The translations under genes and the position numbers were made by a program. A stretch of 64,000 nucleotides of DNA, taken from assembly GCF_019393635.1 (NCBI RefSeq), contig NC_057861.1, positions 167,874,303 through 167,938,302 of the forward strand. Reading direction: 5' to 3'. The DNA comes from Dromiciops gliroides. Lineage: Eukaryota; Chordata; Mammalia; Microbiotheria; Microbiotheriidae. Below are positions 42,791-54,440 of the stretch, piece by piece (positions within the stretch are counted from its first letter, which is position 1; each line of letters opens with the position of its first letter). Under the pieces are notes generated by a model. The model saw nothing but the letters and a program-made list of their open reading frames with translations. It did not search any database and had not been told where the DNA came from.

Positions 42791-42896
42791 TATTGGGATA
42801 CAGATTATTGACAAATGGAAAAAATCTTCAGATATGGCAACTTGATAAAAAATCATGTTAGCTAATGAGAGGGATTCCAATGGTATGTGTATTTTG

Positions 42897-43026
42897 GGGG
42901 GTAGGCAATCAGAGTTAAGTGACTTGCTCAAGGTCACACAGGTAATAAGTATCTGGGGCCGGATTTAAATTCAGGTCCTCCTGATTCCAGGGCTGGTACT
43001 CTATCCACTGTGCCATCTAGCTGCCT
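42897..43026 (-). mobile_element. A-tail SINE, older copy
   Basis: GGCAATCAGAGTTAAGTGAC, GGTAATAAGTATCTGGGGCC, head GCCATCTAGCTGCC. Confidence 0.85.
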
Positions 43027-43574
43027 GAAATGTGTACTTTTTTATTTTTTTAAAGGAACCATTCCTGTACCATAGCCACAGATGATTGTTCTCAGTTTCC
43101 TCAGATGTCTTGTTTTCTGTACCTTCTTCAGCTGTGAATTAATCTGATTGTGAAGTACAAGCAGCTGCCCTGTGGAAAATGTAAGGCAATTCAGAGCCCT
43201 CACCTGGGAGCACTTATGAATGAGTTTCCATACAATGGTTACCTCCTTTGAGTGTGGTGGGAAGTGTAGAACAGTGTAGCCCCATTTGGGAAGGATGGAT
43301 CATGGGAATGGAGAAGAGACTGTTCATGGATTGGAGTAAGAGGAGAGAAGGAGGAGATCTAGGAGAGCAACATTCATCTGTAGGGAAAGAAAGGTGCCCA
43401 GACTTAGAATGAGGCAGCTGTAACTCCCACTATTCAATAGTTCTGGTTTTCCATGGCCCTGTAAGTTTACCTCATCTTCAAACATCGTTGGAGATTGAGT
43501 TCAGGGTTGTTTGCCTCGTATTGACAGGCAACTGTAGATACAGGGAAGGGTCACAGTCAAGTATTTGCACTTTC
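43027..43574. other. No recognisable feature
   Basis: Unique sequence. Confidence 0.45.
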
Positions 43575-43726
43575 TTTTTTTTTTTTTTTTTGCGGGGCAA
43601 TGGGGGTTAAGTGACTTGCCCAGGGTCACACAGCTAGTAAGTGTCAAGTGTCTGAAGCTGGATTTGAACTCAGGTCCTCCTGACTCCAGGGCTGGTGCTT
43701 TATCCACTGCGCCACCTAGCCGCCCC
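43575..43726 (-). mobile_element. A-tail tRNA SINE, close to consensus
   Basis: A 16-bp target duplication AAGTATTTGCACTTTC at 43559-43574 and 43727-43742. CpGs are retained in GCGCCACCTAGCCGCCCC. Confidence 0.95.
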
Positions 43727-43742
43727 AAGTATTTGCACTTTC

Positions 43743-44589
43743 AAGAGAGAAAGAGTATACTCCTAAGGCAAACCTCAGGGTTCATTCTAAGTGGCCCTTT
43801 TCTCCTCTGAACTACAATGCTTGCCTTGGTCTTCTATGACCTTCTACAGTAGAACTAAGTCCTTCTAAGAAACTAATTTAGACAACTACTCCTCTTTCCC
43901 TGTGACAACCATTCAGTATTTTTCTGATAAGCAAAAATAGCTTAATATGTTTCTTGTCCTCTAGAACGAACCTGGATATGCTGGACACTGAGAATCATGA
44001 TCCTAGGAGCCTTCAGGGAGTAGAGACAAATCACTGGTTTTGTGGAAAGAGTGAACAAAACAGGGCACATGGAGTTAGTAGACTGGTTTTCTGGTTTGAT
44101 TTTTAGAACTGTAATTTTCAGTCTACTAGGTTTCTCTCCTCTCTCTCCTTTAGTCAAGCATTTATTGATTGCTTACTATGTGCCAAGCACTGTGTGCCAA
44201 ATTCATCTTTGACCACAGTCACAGGAAGACAGAGAGACTTGGGGGAAAGAACATTCCATCATGCCAGGTCTCCTACTTATTCTTCAATTGAGGGGTGGGG
44301 ATGGAGAAAAAGGGGAGAAACAGCATTCCACTGAGTGTCTTTGTTCTCTCAAATCCTTTCCCCCTTATTTTATCACTGATCTTGCCTTGTCAAGCTTCAG
44401 CCTTGGGCTAGTACTTTCTTTTGCTACCCTTGCTCTTATATACATGCTGCTTGCAAATGTGGACACAGACCACAAGGCAAGTATTCATTCCATTGCCTAG
44501 GAGAAAAGGGCCACTTCTGTTGCTTGTAAAGCTGGAGAAAATAATGAAACCATGCTGACTGGGTCCACTATAAGTTTATTACACAATCT
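43743..44589. other. Mostly unique, with an L2-end scrap
   Basis: AAGCATTTATTGATTGCTTA and TGCCAAGCACTGTG at 44156-44195 are an inverted L2 end. No gene recognised. Confidence 0.4.
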
Positions 44590-45013
44590 CAACTGGGCCT
44601 TCACTGCAGCAAGGCAATCTTTCTGTACTTCTCTAATTAACTCACTATCCCACTCTCTGCAGTGGTTCTTTCAAACCTCCCATGGCTTCTCCTTCCTCCA
44701 TGCTCTCAGATGAGAACCTTGCCTCATTTTTTTTACTGAAAAAAATATTCTTCCCTCTTCTCCCTTCCTCTTCATCTCACCTCTCCCCTGATGCCTTCTG
44801 CCACAATCTTCTCCCCTTTCTCATATGAAGATGTAGCCTTTCTCCTTACCCAGGCAAGCCCTGCTACATATACAAACTATTCCATTTTATCCCATAAACT
44901 CCAACAGATTGCCCTCTCTGTCACCTCCTCTTTCACTAATTTTCAATTTTTCCTTGTCTATTGCTTCATACCTTACTGCCTACAAATGTGCCCCTGTCTC
45001 CCCAATCCTCAAA

Positions 45014-45787
45014 AAAGCCTCCTCTTTGTTGGAGGGGATGTGGGAAAGCTGGGATGCTAATCCACTGTTGGTGGAATTGTGAAAAGAACTAACCATTCTG
45101 GAGAGCAATTTGGAATTATGCCCAAAGGGGTATAGAACTATGCCTGCCCTTTGATATAGCAATACCACTGCTAGATTTACATCCCAAAGACATCTTCAAA
45201 AAGAGAAAAAGACCTATTTGTACAAAAATATTTATAGCAGCTCTTTTTGTGGTGGCTAAGAATTGAAAATCAAAGGAATACCCATTAATTGGGGAATGGC
45301 TAAACAAGCTGTGGTATATGATGGTGATGGAATATCATTGTACTATATGAAATGACAAACAGGATGATTTCAGAAAGACCTACAAAGACTCGGATGAACA
45401 GATGTCTAGTGAAGTGAACAGAACCAAGAGAACATTGTGCACGGAGACAGAATTTTGTTTGATGAAGAACTGTAAATGACAATTTTCTCAGCAATATAAT
45501 GATCCAAGACAATCCGAAAGGACTAATGATGAAACATACTATCTACCTCCAAAGAACTGATATTGATAGAACACAGACTGAAGCATGCTATTTTTCACTT
45601 TCTTTCATTTTTTCTTTTATTCAATTTTTCTTATACAAAATGACTAATATAGTAATGTTTTACATAATTGCACATTTATAACCCATATCTGATTGCTTGC
45701 CACCCCAGGGAGGGGGAGAGGAGGGAGGTAAAGAGAGATAAAATTTGGAACTCAAAACTTTAAATAAAAATGCTTATTATTTTTTTT
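45014..45787 (+). mobile_element. L1 3' end inside L2
   Basis: TTGTTGGAGGGGATGTGGGA, ACCATTCTGGAGAGCAATTT, ATAGCAGCTCTTTTTGTGGT, GGGGAATGGCTAAACAAGCT, then 3' UTR ending AAATAAAAATGCTTATTATT. AAAAAGCCT on the left and AAAAGCCT on the right flank it. Confidence 0.9.
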
Positions 45788-45989
45788 AAAAGCCTTCCCT
45801 TGATCCATTCATCTCCACTAACTATCATCTTACATATTTTCTACATTTTATGGCTAGATTCCTTGAAAAGGTCATCTGCAATGGGTGTTTCTATTCCTTT
45901 CCTTTCACTCTCTTCTTAATTTTCTGCAGTCTGGCTTCCAGCCTCATCATTCAACCAAAACTGTTCTCTACAGTTACCAGTGATCTCTT

Positions 45990-46153
45990 TTTTTTTTTTT
46001 TAATTTTTTTTTTTTTTTTGCAGGGCAATGGGGGTTAAGTGACTTGCCCAGGGTCACACAGCTAGTAAGTGTCAAGTGTCTGAGGCCAGATTTGAACTCA
46101 GGTACTCCTGAATCCAAGGCTGGTGCTTTACCACTGCGCCATCTAGCTGCCCC
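45990..46153 (-). mobile_element. A-tail tRNA SINE inside L2
   Basis: A perfect 14-bp target duplication ACCAGTGATCTCTT at 45976-45989 and 46154-46167. Confidence 0.95.
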
Positions 46154-46529
46154 ACCAGTGATCTCTTAATTGCTGAATCTAATGACTTTTTTTCAGTCTT
46201 CATCCTTCTTGACCTTTCTGATGGCTTTGATTACCCTCTTTTCCTTGATACTTTCTTTTCTCTAGGTTTTCATGACTGTCTTCTGATTCTCCTTCTATCT
46301 GTTAACTCCTCCTCAGTCTCCTTGTCTGGATCTTTGTCCAGGTTATATACCAGCAAAAGGTGGGCATCCCCCAGAACTCTGTCCTGAGCCCTTTTCTTTC
46401 TCTATATCGTCTTGCTTGGTCATTTCATCAGCTCCCACAGGTTCAATTATCATCTCTATGCTAATGATTCTTAGTTCTACTTGTCCAGCCCTAGCTTTTT
46501 AAAAAATTCTCAGTGTCACACCTCTATCT

Positions 46530-47475
46530 GACTATTTTTTAAAATTTAATATGATTTGATTTAAATTTTTTCCAATTACATGTGAAGATATTTCTTGAGC
46601 TGCAAATTTTTCTCCCACCCTCCCTCCTGCCTCCCTCCTGAAGCCAGCAAGCAATCTGATATAGGTTATACATTATAGTCATGTTAAACATATTTCCACA
46701 TTAGTCATGTTTTAAGAGAAGAATCAGAACAAAAGGAAAAACCGCAAGAAAGAATAAATAACAACAAAAGCAACAACAAAAGTGAAATAATATTCTTCAA
46801 TCTGCATTCAGATCCCACAGTTCTTTTTCTGAACGTGGGGAGCATTTTCCACCATCAGTCTTTTGGCATTGTCTTGGATCATTGCATTGCTGAGAAGAGT
46901 TAAGTCTATCACAGTTGATCATCACGCAATGTTGTTGATACTGTGTACAATGTTCTCTTGGTTCTGTTCATTTCACTCAGCATCAATTCATGTAAATCTT
47001 TCCAGAATTTTCTGAAATTCGCCTGCTTATCATTTCTTACAGCACAATAGTATTCCATTACATTCATATATCACAACTTGTTCAGCCATTCCCCAATTGA
47101 TAGGCATACCCTTGATTTCCAATTCTTTGCCACCACAAAAAGAACAGCTATAAATATTTTTGTACATGTGGGTCCTTTTCACTTTTTTATGATCTCTTTG
47201 GGATGTAGATGAAGTAGTGGTATTGCTAGGTGAAAGGGTATGTACAGTTTTATAGCCTTTTGAGCATGGTTCCAAATTGCTCTCCAGAATGGTTGGATCA
47301 GTTCATAGTTCCACCAATTAGTGTATTAATGTACCAATTTTCCTACATCTTTTCCAACATTTATCCTTTTCCATTTTTGTCCTATTAGCCAATTGGCTAG
47401 GTGTGAGGTGGTACCTCAGAGTAGTTTTAATTTGCATTTCTCTAATCAGTAGTGATTGAGAACATTTTTTCATAT
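46530..47475 (-). mobile_element. L1 3' end inside L2
   Basis: TTTTTCCAATTACATGTGAA, AGCAAGCAATCTGATATAGG, CAGTTGATCATCACGCAATG, CCAATTGATAGGCATACCCT, TTGCTCTCCAGAATGGTTGG and GGTGTGAGGTGGTACCTCAG: the inverted L1 3' region, about 950 bp. Confidence 0.9.
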
Positions 47476-48470
47476 GTCCAACTCACTATTAACATCTCAA
47501 ACTGGATGTCCTACACAAATCTTAAACACAACATGTCTAAAACTGAATTATTCACCTTCCCCTTACTCCAAACCTTCCTCTTTTCTTAATTTTTCTATTA
47601 CTATTGAGTGTGCCACTATCGCCCCAGTCTCACAACTGAGATGTCATCTTGGACTCCTCACTCTCACCCCGTATATCCAATTGGTTGCCAAGGCCTGTTG
47701 ATTTTATTTTCATAACATCTCTTACATATTGTTCTCCCATCTGACACTGCCACCACCTTAGTGTAGGCCCTTATCACCTCACACCTGGATTGTTGTAATA
47801 ATCTGCTGGGTTGGCTTTCCTGCCTTAAATCTTTTCCCACTCTTGTCCATACTCCACTTGGTTGTCAAGTTATTTTTCTAAAACCCACGGGCCTAACCAT
47901 GTACCTCTCTTCTCCCACTCAATACACTTCAGTGGCTCCCCAACACCTCCACAACCAAATATGAAGTCTTCTGTTTGTTTTTTGAAGCCCTTCCCAACTT
48001 GGCCTTCTCCTATTTTTTAATCTTCTTATACTCCATACTTGCCCTCTAAATACCGTGTAATCCACTGGTGCCGGTCTCTTTATTTTTCCTCAAACAAGAC
48101 CCTCCTTCTCTACTCAGGGCATTTTCACTGGTTGCACCCCATATCTGAATACTCTCCCTCTTTACCTCTGTCTCCTGACTTCCCTGGTTTCCTTCAAGTC
48201 ACTGCTGAAATCCTACCTTCTATAAAAAACCTTTCTTCATCCTTTTAATATTATTAGTACCTTCCCTCTTTTAATGATCTCCAATTAACATATATATATA
48301 TAATATATTTTGTTTATAGATAGTTGTTTTCATGTTGTTTACCTCCATTAGACTGAGTTCCTTGAGAGTAGGCACTATGTTTTGCCCTTCTTTGAGTCAC
48401 CAATAATCAACATAGTGCCTGCCACATAGTAAATAAATGCTTAGCAAATGCTTGCTGACCTATTGATCAA

Positions 48471-50651
48471 TCCTAACCTTGAGAGTTAAAGAGGGCTTGT
48501 GCAGAGAAATAAGAAACCCTTCAAAGCAGCCAACAGATGCTAGAGAGGAACTATGAGGAGGAAGCTACAGACTTCCAGCCAGGGTGACCAGCTTTAGTGA
48601 CTCCTAAGTAGGATGAGAGGGATGATCCAAGCATTATCCTGGGCAAAACGTACATTGATGATCAAACCAGGGACAGGAAGAGAGATGGTGACACACTTTC
48701 CCCTCCCTTTTCTCCTTGTCTAGGGGACGGGGGAGGTGAAGGTATTGAAAGTATTATGGGTTATTTGTCCACTTGAAATTTCATGTTTCCCTTTAGTCTT
48801 TGTCCTAGATGTTTGCTTACTTTTCCTTCCTCTGAAGTGTGATAAAGCTTGATAAACATAAACCCAAACTGTCTGTTGTATTTTTACTTTAATGCTCACA
48901 TATTCATATAAGAGAGGGATGTGAATTTCCTTGTTTTTAGAGATGAGACATTTGGTTCAGACATGGGGGGTGGGGCTAAACATGTAGTTTAGAGTTGATA
49001 GATCAACACTGGGGGACTCATGTTAGACTATTACAAAAAGTGCCCAAAGTATGTATCACTAGAAACTCTCCTTTTCTTTAATTAAACTAAAGGAAATCAT
49101 GAGTCCAGTAGCAGACTGAGGGCTGTAAGGGAACAAACTTTTGGTCTAAGAATCAGTTTGTTTCTTTAATAGGTTTCAAAAGAAAGCTAAACTCTGGAGG
49201 TGGAGGGAGAACAAATAACTACACATGTCTGACAGACTAGCAGTGATGGCTCCAATGATGCTGCCTTGTCAGCCCAACTTTGCTACCAGGGTGTAACCTT
49301 TCTCATGAACTTCCCCTGATACCTAGACTTGAATTATGGGTAGTAGCATCCTTTACATCTTCCTTTTATTATTTTGAATCAGGGCCAAAGGTCAGCATCA
49401 ATCAGGTGGAAGGAAATGTGAAATACTGCTTGAACCTTTAGGAAGGAGGGATGGTCAAGTTTGATTACTGTAGTAATTACTAAGTTAGAAAGAATTCTGA
49501 TGAATCTGTCATTCAGTTTTTCTGAAGGGTGAGTAATGCAGAATAATAACAGTAGATAACAGATCCAAGATCTTTTTTTTTCCTTTTCTGGTCATCCTGT
49601 ATAAGCTTTGGTTTGGTACAAGAGGGTGTGTTTGGTCAAATAATCAGTCATTGTGGGTGCTAAGGAGAGGGAAAATGGAGGCCAGGAAGTGTCCTGGGCA
49701 GAAGCCTTGATTTGCATATTATTTGCAAATTCAGAAGTCAGAAGGAAGGCAATCCAATTGTACTGCTAGGACGGGTAAAGCGGTGGATATAGATATTCCA
49801 TCTGTTCATCATTTGGGGGTGATGAGCCAAAGATCTTTCCTTGGAGGACAGAAAAACTGGCATGTCAGAACCACGATATCCCTGAGTGCCTTGAATTCTG
49901 GAAACTTAAATGCCAGGCTGTTAGGCACACCCCTTGCCTAGTAGGTTCGTGCCTGCTCTTGCAGCACTGCTGATCCCCTATATGCCAAGGGAACATTGGA
50001 CCACCCATGTATCTTCATATGTCCATGATAACTTCTTAGAGGCTGGCCTGGTAATAAAATAGCTTTACCCAGTAGTAAAACCAAAATGGAAAGGTACCAA
50101 GAGATGGTTTATATCCTTTACTGTCAGTTTTTGAATAGCTGATTACTTTAGCTCCTTGAAACGATCATAGGGCATGAGAATTGACTTTAGATTTCATTTG
50201 TACCATGATCATCTGACAGGACTAGAATCCAAAGGACATCACCCCTATAGCAATGGATGATTTCCCCTGCCTCTTTCTCTTATGTGTACTTCTGTGTTCT
50301 AAACATAGCTAGAGACTTCAACCCTACCTCAGGACTGTGTTGTCTTGCTACCCATAGTTATTAGAGACAAAGACCTTATTGTTGAGAGCCATTCATCTAT
50401 GTTTGCTCTTGGTGTGGACTATACCTGGGATTGAAGGGTAGTCTTGTATTAATGTACCTGACAACAGCTTGTTGGTCTGTATAAAGGCTTGATTCACAAG
50501 CTTGTTTGAGGCACAGCAATTTGAAACCTTGCCTTTACTTAATAATAGGTAGGATCAAAATGGGGGGACCCAATAACTACAACCCATATGAATTAGAGAC
50601 CCTGATCAGAAATGACCTGGAATAGGAGTTTATTAATTCAGATTGCTTTAC
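48471..50651. other. Longest repeat-poor block, no gene recognised
   Basis: About 2.2 kb of unique-looking DNA. Short open frames have no family. An octamer pair lies at 49710-49730. No recognisable exon, RNA gene or CpG island. Confidence 0.5.
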
Positions 50652-50668
50652 ATAGGGAGAGGTAAGGA

Positions 50669-50826
50669 GGCAGCTAGGTGGCACAGTGGTTAAAGCACCG
50701 GCCCTGGATTCAGGAGGACCTGAGTTTAAATCTGGCCTCAGAAACCTGACACTAGCTGTGTGACCCTGGGCAAGTCACTTAACCTTCATTGCCCCACAAA
50801 AAACCCAAACCCAAACCAAAAGAAAA
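50669..50826 (+). mobile_element. A-tail tRNA SINE
   Basis: ACATAGGGAGAGGTAAG / ACATAGGGAGAGGTTAAG flank it. The tail is AAACCCAAACCC-like. Confidence 0.9.
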
Positions 50827-50859
50827 CATAGGGAGAGGTTAAGTAATCTCAGTAGATAT

Positions 50860-51600
50860 AATGGAGTATAATGGTCATTAAAAATAAGATTTATTAATAT
50901 CTGTAATTTTAATATCATAGCCATTTCTGGACATAATCTCCCCCTCTCCCTGAACCCTCCCTTGTAAGAAAGGAAAACAGCTAAGCAAAAATAACTGATA
51001 CAGTGACTGTCCAACATTGTACTCAATATTCTGCTACTATAATCTTCAGATGTATATGTCACTATCTCTTCTTTAGGATTAAGCGGTTATTACAATTAAT
51101 GAAACTTTTGGCTTCCTTTACACAATTGTAGCCATTACAGGTATTATTCTGTTGGTTTTGCTTATTTTATTCTGTATCAATTCATATAGATTTTCCTATA
51201 TTTCACTAAATTCCTCATTTTTTTTTTTTTTTAGTGAGGCAATTGGGGTTAAGTGACTTGCCCAGTGTCACACAGCTAGTAAGTGTCAAGTGTCTGAGGC
51301 TGGATTTGAACTCAGGTCCTCCTGACTCCAGGGCCTGTGCTCTATCCACTGCGCCACCTAGCTGCCCCCATCATTTCTAACTATGCAAAATATTCAATTA
51401 TGTTCGCATATGAATTTGTTCAGCCATTCCCTTAACTGATGTGTACCATTTTTCTGTTTAGTTCTTTGTTACCTCAAAAACTGCTGCATTAAATGAATAT
51501 TTTTGTGTATGGTATATATTTCTGCCTTTGACTTTCTTGGAATCTATGTGCAGTAATAGATTTCAGAGTCAAAAGGTTTTTAATAGTTATATTACCTTTC
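50860..51600 (-). mobile_element. Older L1 3' end, split by a SINE
   Basis: TCTCCCCCTCTCCCTGAACC, CTGTATCAATTCATATAGAT, then after the SINE TTTGTTCAGCCATTCCCTTA and GAGTCAAAAGGTTTTTAATA. Confidence 0.75.
51216..51369 (-). mobile_element. A-tail tRNA SINE
   Basis: T-run, TAGTGAGGCAATTGGGGTTA, head GCGCCACCTAGCTGCCCC. Confidence 0.9.
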
Positions 51601-52112
51601 TTCTTTTTCATATTTTTATTTCATTAAATATTTCCAATTATATGTAAAATTTTTTAACATTCATTTAAAAATTTGTGTTTTAAATTCTCTCCCATTCATT
51701 CTCCCCTTACTCATTGAGAAGGTAAGCAATATTATACAGATTATAAACATGAAGTCATGAAAAACATTTCTAGATTAGCCATGTTGAAAAAGAAAACACA
51801 CATACACACAAACAAGAAAAACGAAATTTTAAAAAGTATACTTTGGTCTGCACTCAGTTTATCAGTTCCTTTTCCAAAGGTGGAAAGCATTTTTCATCAT
51901 GGGTACATTGGAATTGTCTTGGATCATTGTCTTGATCAGAGTAGCTAAGTCACAGTTGATCATCCTCATAATACTGCTATTATTGTGTACAATGTTCTTT
52001 TGGTTCTGCCCACTTCATTCTACATCAGTTCATAGAAGTCTTCTGAGGTTTTTCTGAAACGACCTCCATCATCATTTCTTTTCTTTCTTTCTTTTTTAAA
52101 TCATCATTTCTT

Positions 52113-52282
52113 TTCTTTCTTTCTTTCTTTTTTTTTGGGGGGGGGGCAGGGCAATGAGGGTTAAGTGACTTACCCAGGGTCACACAGCTAGCAAGTGTCA
52201 AGTGTCTGAGGCCAGATTTGAACTCAGGTCCTCCTGAATCCAGGGCCAGTGCTTTATCCACTGCACCACCTAGCCATCCCCT
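52113..52282 (-). mobile_element. A-tail SINE with TTTC-rich tail
   Basis: A 14-bp target duplication AATCATCATTTCTT at 52099-52112 and 52283-52296. Confidence 0.9.
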
Positions 52283-52315
52283 TAATCATCATTTCTTATA
52301 GAACAATAGTATTCC

Positions 52316-52562
52316 AGCTAGGTGGTGCAGTGGATAGAGCACTAGGTTTGGAATCAGGAAGACACATTTTCATGAGTTCAAGTCTGGCCTCAGACACTTA
52401 CTAGCTGGGTGATCCTAGACAAGTCACTTAACCCTATTTGTCTCAGTTACCCATCTATAAAAATAAGGTAGAGAAAGAAGGAAATGACTCTAGTACCTTT
52501 GTTGAGAAAACCCCAAATGGGGTCATGAAGAGTCAGACATGATTGAAAATGACTAACAACAA
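52316..52562 (+). mobile_element. RTE-tail tRNA SINE, full, inside L1
   Basis: Head AGCTAGGTGGTGCAGTGGAT, then RTE tail GAAGAGTCAGACATGATTGA ending GACTAACAACAA. The L1 phrase resumes with ATTCCATCACGATCATATAC. Confidence 0.9.
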
Positions 52563-52939
52563 ATTCCATCACGATCATATACCATTACTTGTTCAGCCAT
52601 TCCCCAATTGATGGGCATTCCTTCAATTTCCAGTTCTTTGCCACCACACAAAGAGCTATTATAAATATTTCTGGACAAGTAGATACTTTACACTTTTATT
52701 TGAACTCTTTGGGATATAAACCTAGTAGTGGTATTGTTGGGTCAAAGGGTAGGCATAGTTTTATGGCCCTTTCAGAACAGTTCCAAAATGTTCTCTAGAA
52801 TGGTTGAGTTAGTTCATAGTATAGCTGCAAATGGAGTGGATTGTATTTTTTTTTTCTGAAACTGATCTCTCAAAGGTCACCTTATGTGACCTAGGTTTTA
52901 ACCTAGGTCTTCCTAACTAGAACTCCCATGTTGCTTCTT

Positions 52940-53308
52940 CTTCTTCTTCTTCTTCTTCTTCTTCTTCTTCTTCTTCTTCTTCTTCTTCTTCTTCTTCTTC
53001 TTCTTCTTCTCCTTCTCCTTCTCCTTCTCCTTCTCCTTCTCCTTCTCCTTCTCCTTCTCCTTCTCCTTCTCCTTCTCCTTCTCCTTCTCCTTCTTCTTCT
53101 TCTTCTTCTTCTTCTTCTTCTTCTTCTTCTTCTTCTTCTTCTTCTTCTTCTTCTTCTTCTTCTTCTTCTTCTTCTTCTTCGCAATGAGGTTTAAGTGACT
53201 TGCCCAGGTTCACACAGCTAATAAGTGTCAAATGTCTGAGATCAGATTTGAACTCAGGTCCTCCTGAATCCAGGCAGGTGCTTTATCCACTGCACCACCT
53301 AGCCACCC
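52940..53308 (-). mobile_element. A-tail SINE with its tail expanded to (TTC)n/(TTCTCC)n
   Basis: A perfect 13-bp target duplication CATGTTGCTTCTT at 52927-52939 and 53309-53321 encloses the SINE body (53180-53308) and about 240 bp of triplet and hexamer repeats. The middle block (53010-53095) is CTTCTC-based, flanked by pure TTC. Confidence 0.95.
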
Positions 53309-53321
53309 CATGTTGCTTCTT

Positions 53322-53494
53322 ACTATCATATAATGCCACACAAATTTAAGTTATGATTATTTTTATCACTACTTCATTATCTCCTCTCTCAGCTTTCATA
53401 ATGCCATACTCTACAAGTTTTCTTTTTGCTTTTCTAACTGCTTATTCTCTGCCTCATTCAGTAGCTCCCTTTTCTCCTGCTGAACTATGGGCAA
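53322..53494. other. Unassigned, probably L2-derived
   Basis: Pyrimidine-rich, no clear landmark. Confidence 0.3.
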
Positions 53495-53690
53495 TCAATC
53501 AATAAACATTTATTAATCACCTATGATGTGACAGGCATGAGCGAAGTGCTGGGAATATAAAGAGGCAAAGGACAGTCCCTGCACTGGAGGAGCTCATAGT
53601 CTAATGGGAGAGGTAATTTATATAACTGTGCCAAGCACTGTGCTAAGCCTTTTTACAAATATTATCTCATGTGATCCTTACAATGAAATA
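53495..53690 (-). mobile_element. L2/MIR 3'-end fragment
   Basis: CAATAAACATTTATTAATCA, GTGCTGGGAATATAAAGAGG, GCACTGGAGGAGCTCATAGT, then MIR-like GTGCCAAGCACTGTGCTAAG. Confidence 0.65.
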
Positions 53691-53729
53691 CATATCCTAA
53701 AGTATTCTTTCAATATTTTTTTCTTTACT

Positions 53730-54440
53730 TTCCTCCTCAGGAACCTAATCTACTTTCATGACTCCAGCTCTCCCCTCTATAAGGCGGACTCCTAAATCTA
53801 CATATATGTCTAGCCCTACTCTCTTCCTTTAGTTTCATTTCCCATTGTCTGTTTCCTGAACATCAATTGTCACTACTTCAAACTTAGGATGTCCAACATT
53901 GAACTCATCATCTTCTCTTCAAAATCTACATTTTCTCCTATTATTCCTGTTTCTGTTGACAGCATCATTACTTCTTCAAGTCATGCAGGCATAAAACCAA
54001 AGGGTTGTCTTTATTTCTACACTCTCCTTCATCCCCAACATCCCAACAGTTGCCCAGTCCTGTGGATTTTTTACCTCTCTACTCTCTTTTATAGTTGTTT
54101 TCTCACATCTGTTCCATCTGCCACTATAACTCTGGTCATCATTATCTCTGGTCTAGAGCAACTGGCCTCTGCTTTTACCTAAATTGAAATATTATTTTAG
54201 CCCCTCTCTTCCCCAAACTATCCCTTATAGATTTGCCCAAGTAATCTTCCTAATGTCCACTTCTGCTCATGCCATTCCTCTATGCTAAAACCTTTAATGG
54301 CTTCCTTGTTGCTTACCAGGAAAAGTATATAATCTTAAGCTTCTTATTCAAGATGTTCCATACTGATTCCAATGTGCTTTTTATTTATTCATTTATTTTA
54401 TCTGATGTGCTTTTCCAGCCTTAACTTACATTGTTTCCAG
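53730..54440 (+). mobile_element. L2 LINE fragment
   Basis: TCCAACATTGAACTCATCAT, TTGCCCAGTCCTGTGGATTT, ATCTCTGGTCTAGAGCAACT, AATCTTCCTAATGTCCACTT and AATGGCTTCCTTGTTGCTTA follow L2 order. Confidence 0.75.

Larger units (their letters stand above)
44590..48470 (+). mobile_element. L2 LINE with RT remnant, split by two L1s and a SINE
   Basis: Outside its insertions this is one plus-strand L2. The RT remnant includes CCCCCAGAACTCTGTCCTGA (QGSVLGP-like box) and TCTATGCTAATGATTCT at about 46455, the LYADD catalytic box read as LYAND. Next comes ACATGTCTAAAACTGAATTA, TTGGTTGCCAAGGCCTGTTG and CACACCTGGATTGTTGTAAT. The 3' UTR ends TTAGACTGAGTTCCTTGAGA and AGTGCCTGCCACATAGTAAA at 48340-48440. Insertions lie at 45014-45787, 45990-46153 and 46530-47475. 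It is old and non-functional. Confidence 0.85.
51605..52850 (-). mobile_element. L1 3' end, split by two SINEs
   Basis: TTTCCAATTATATGTAAAAT, TGTCTTGGATCATTGTCTTG, CACAGTTGATCATCCTCATA, TTCAGCCATTCCCCAATTGA, CAAAGAGCTATTATAAATAT and GGTCAAAGGGTAGGCATAG. Confidence 0.85.

Noticed and set aside
52903-53231. Long open frames of poly-Arg, poly-Glu/Gly and poly-Leu
   Set aside because: They are translations of the (TTC)n/(TTCTCC)n tract in a SINE tail.
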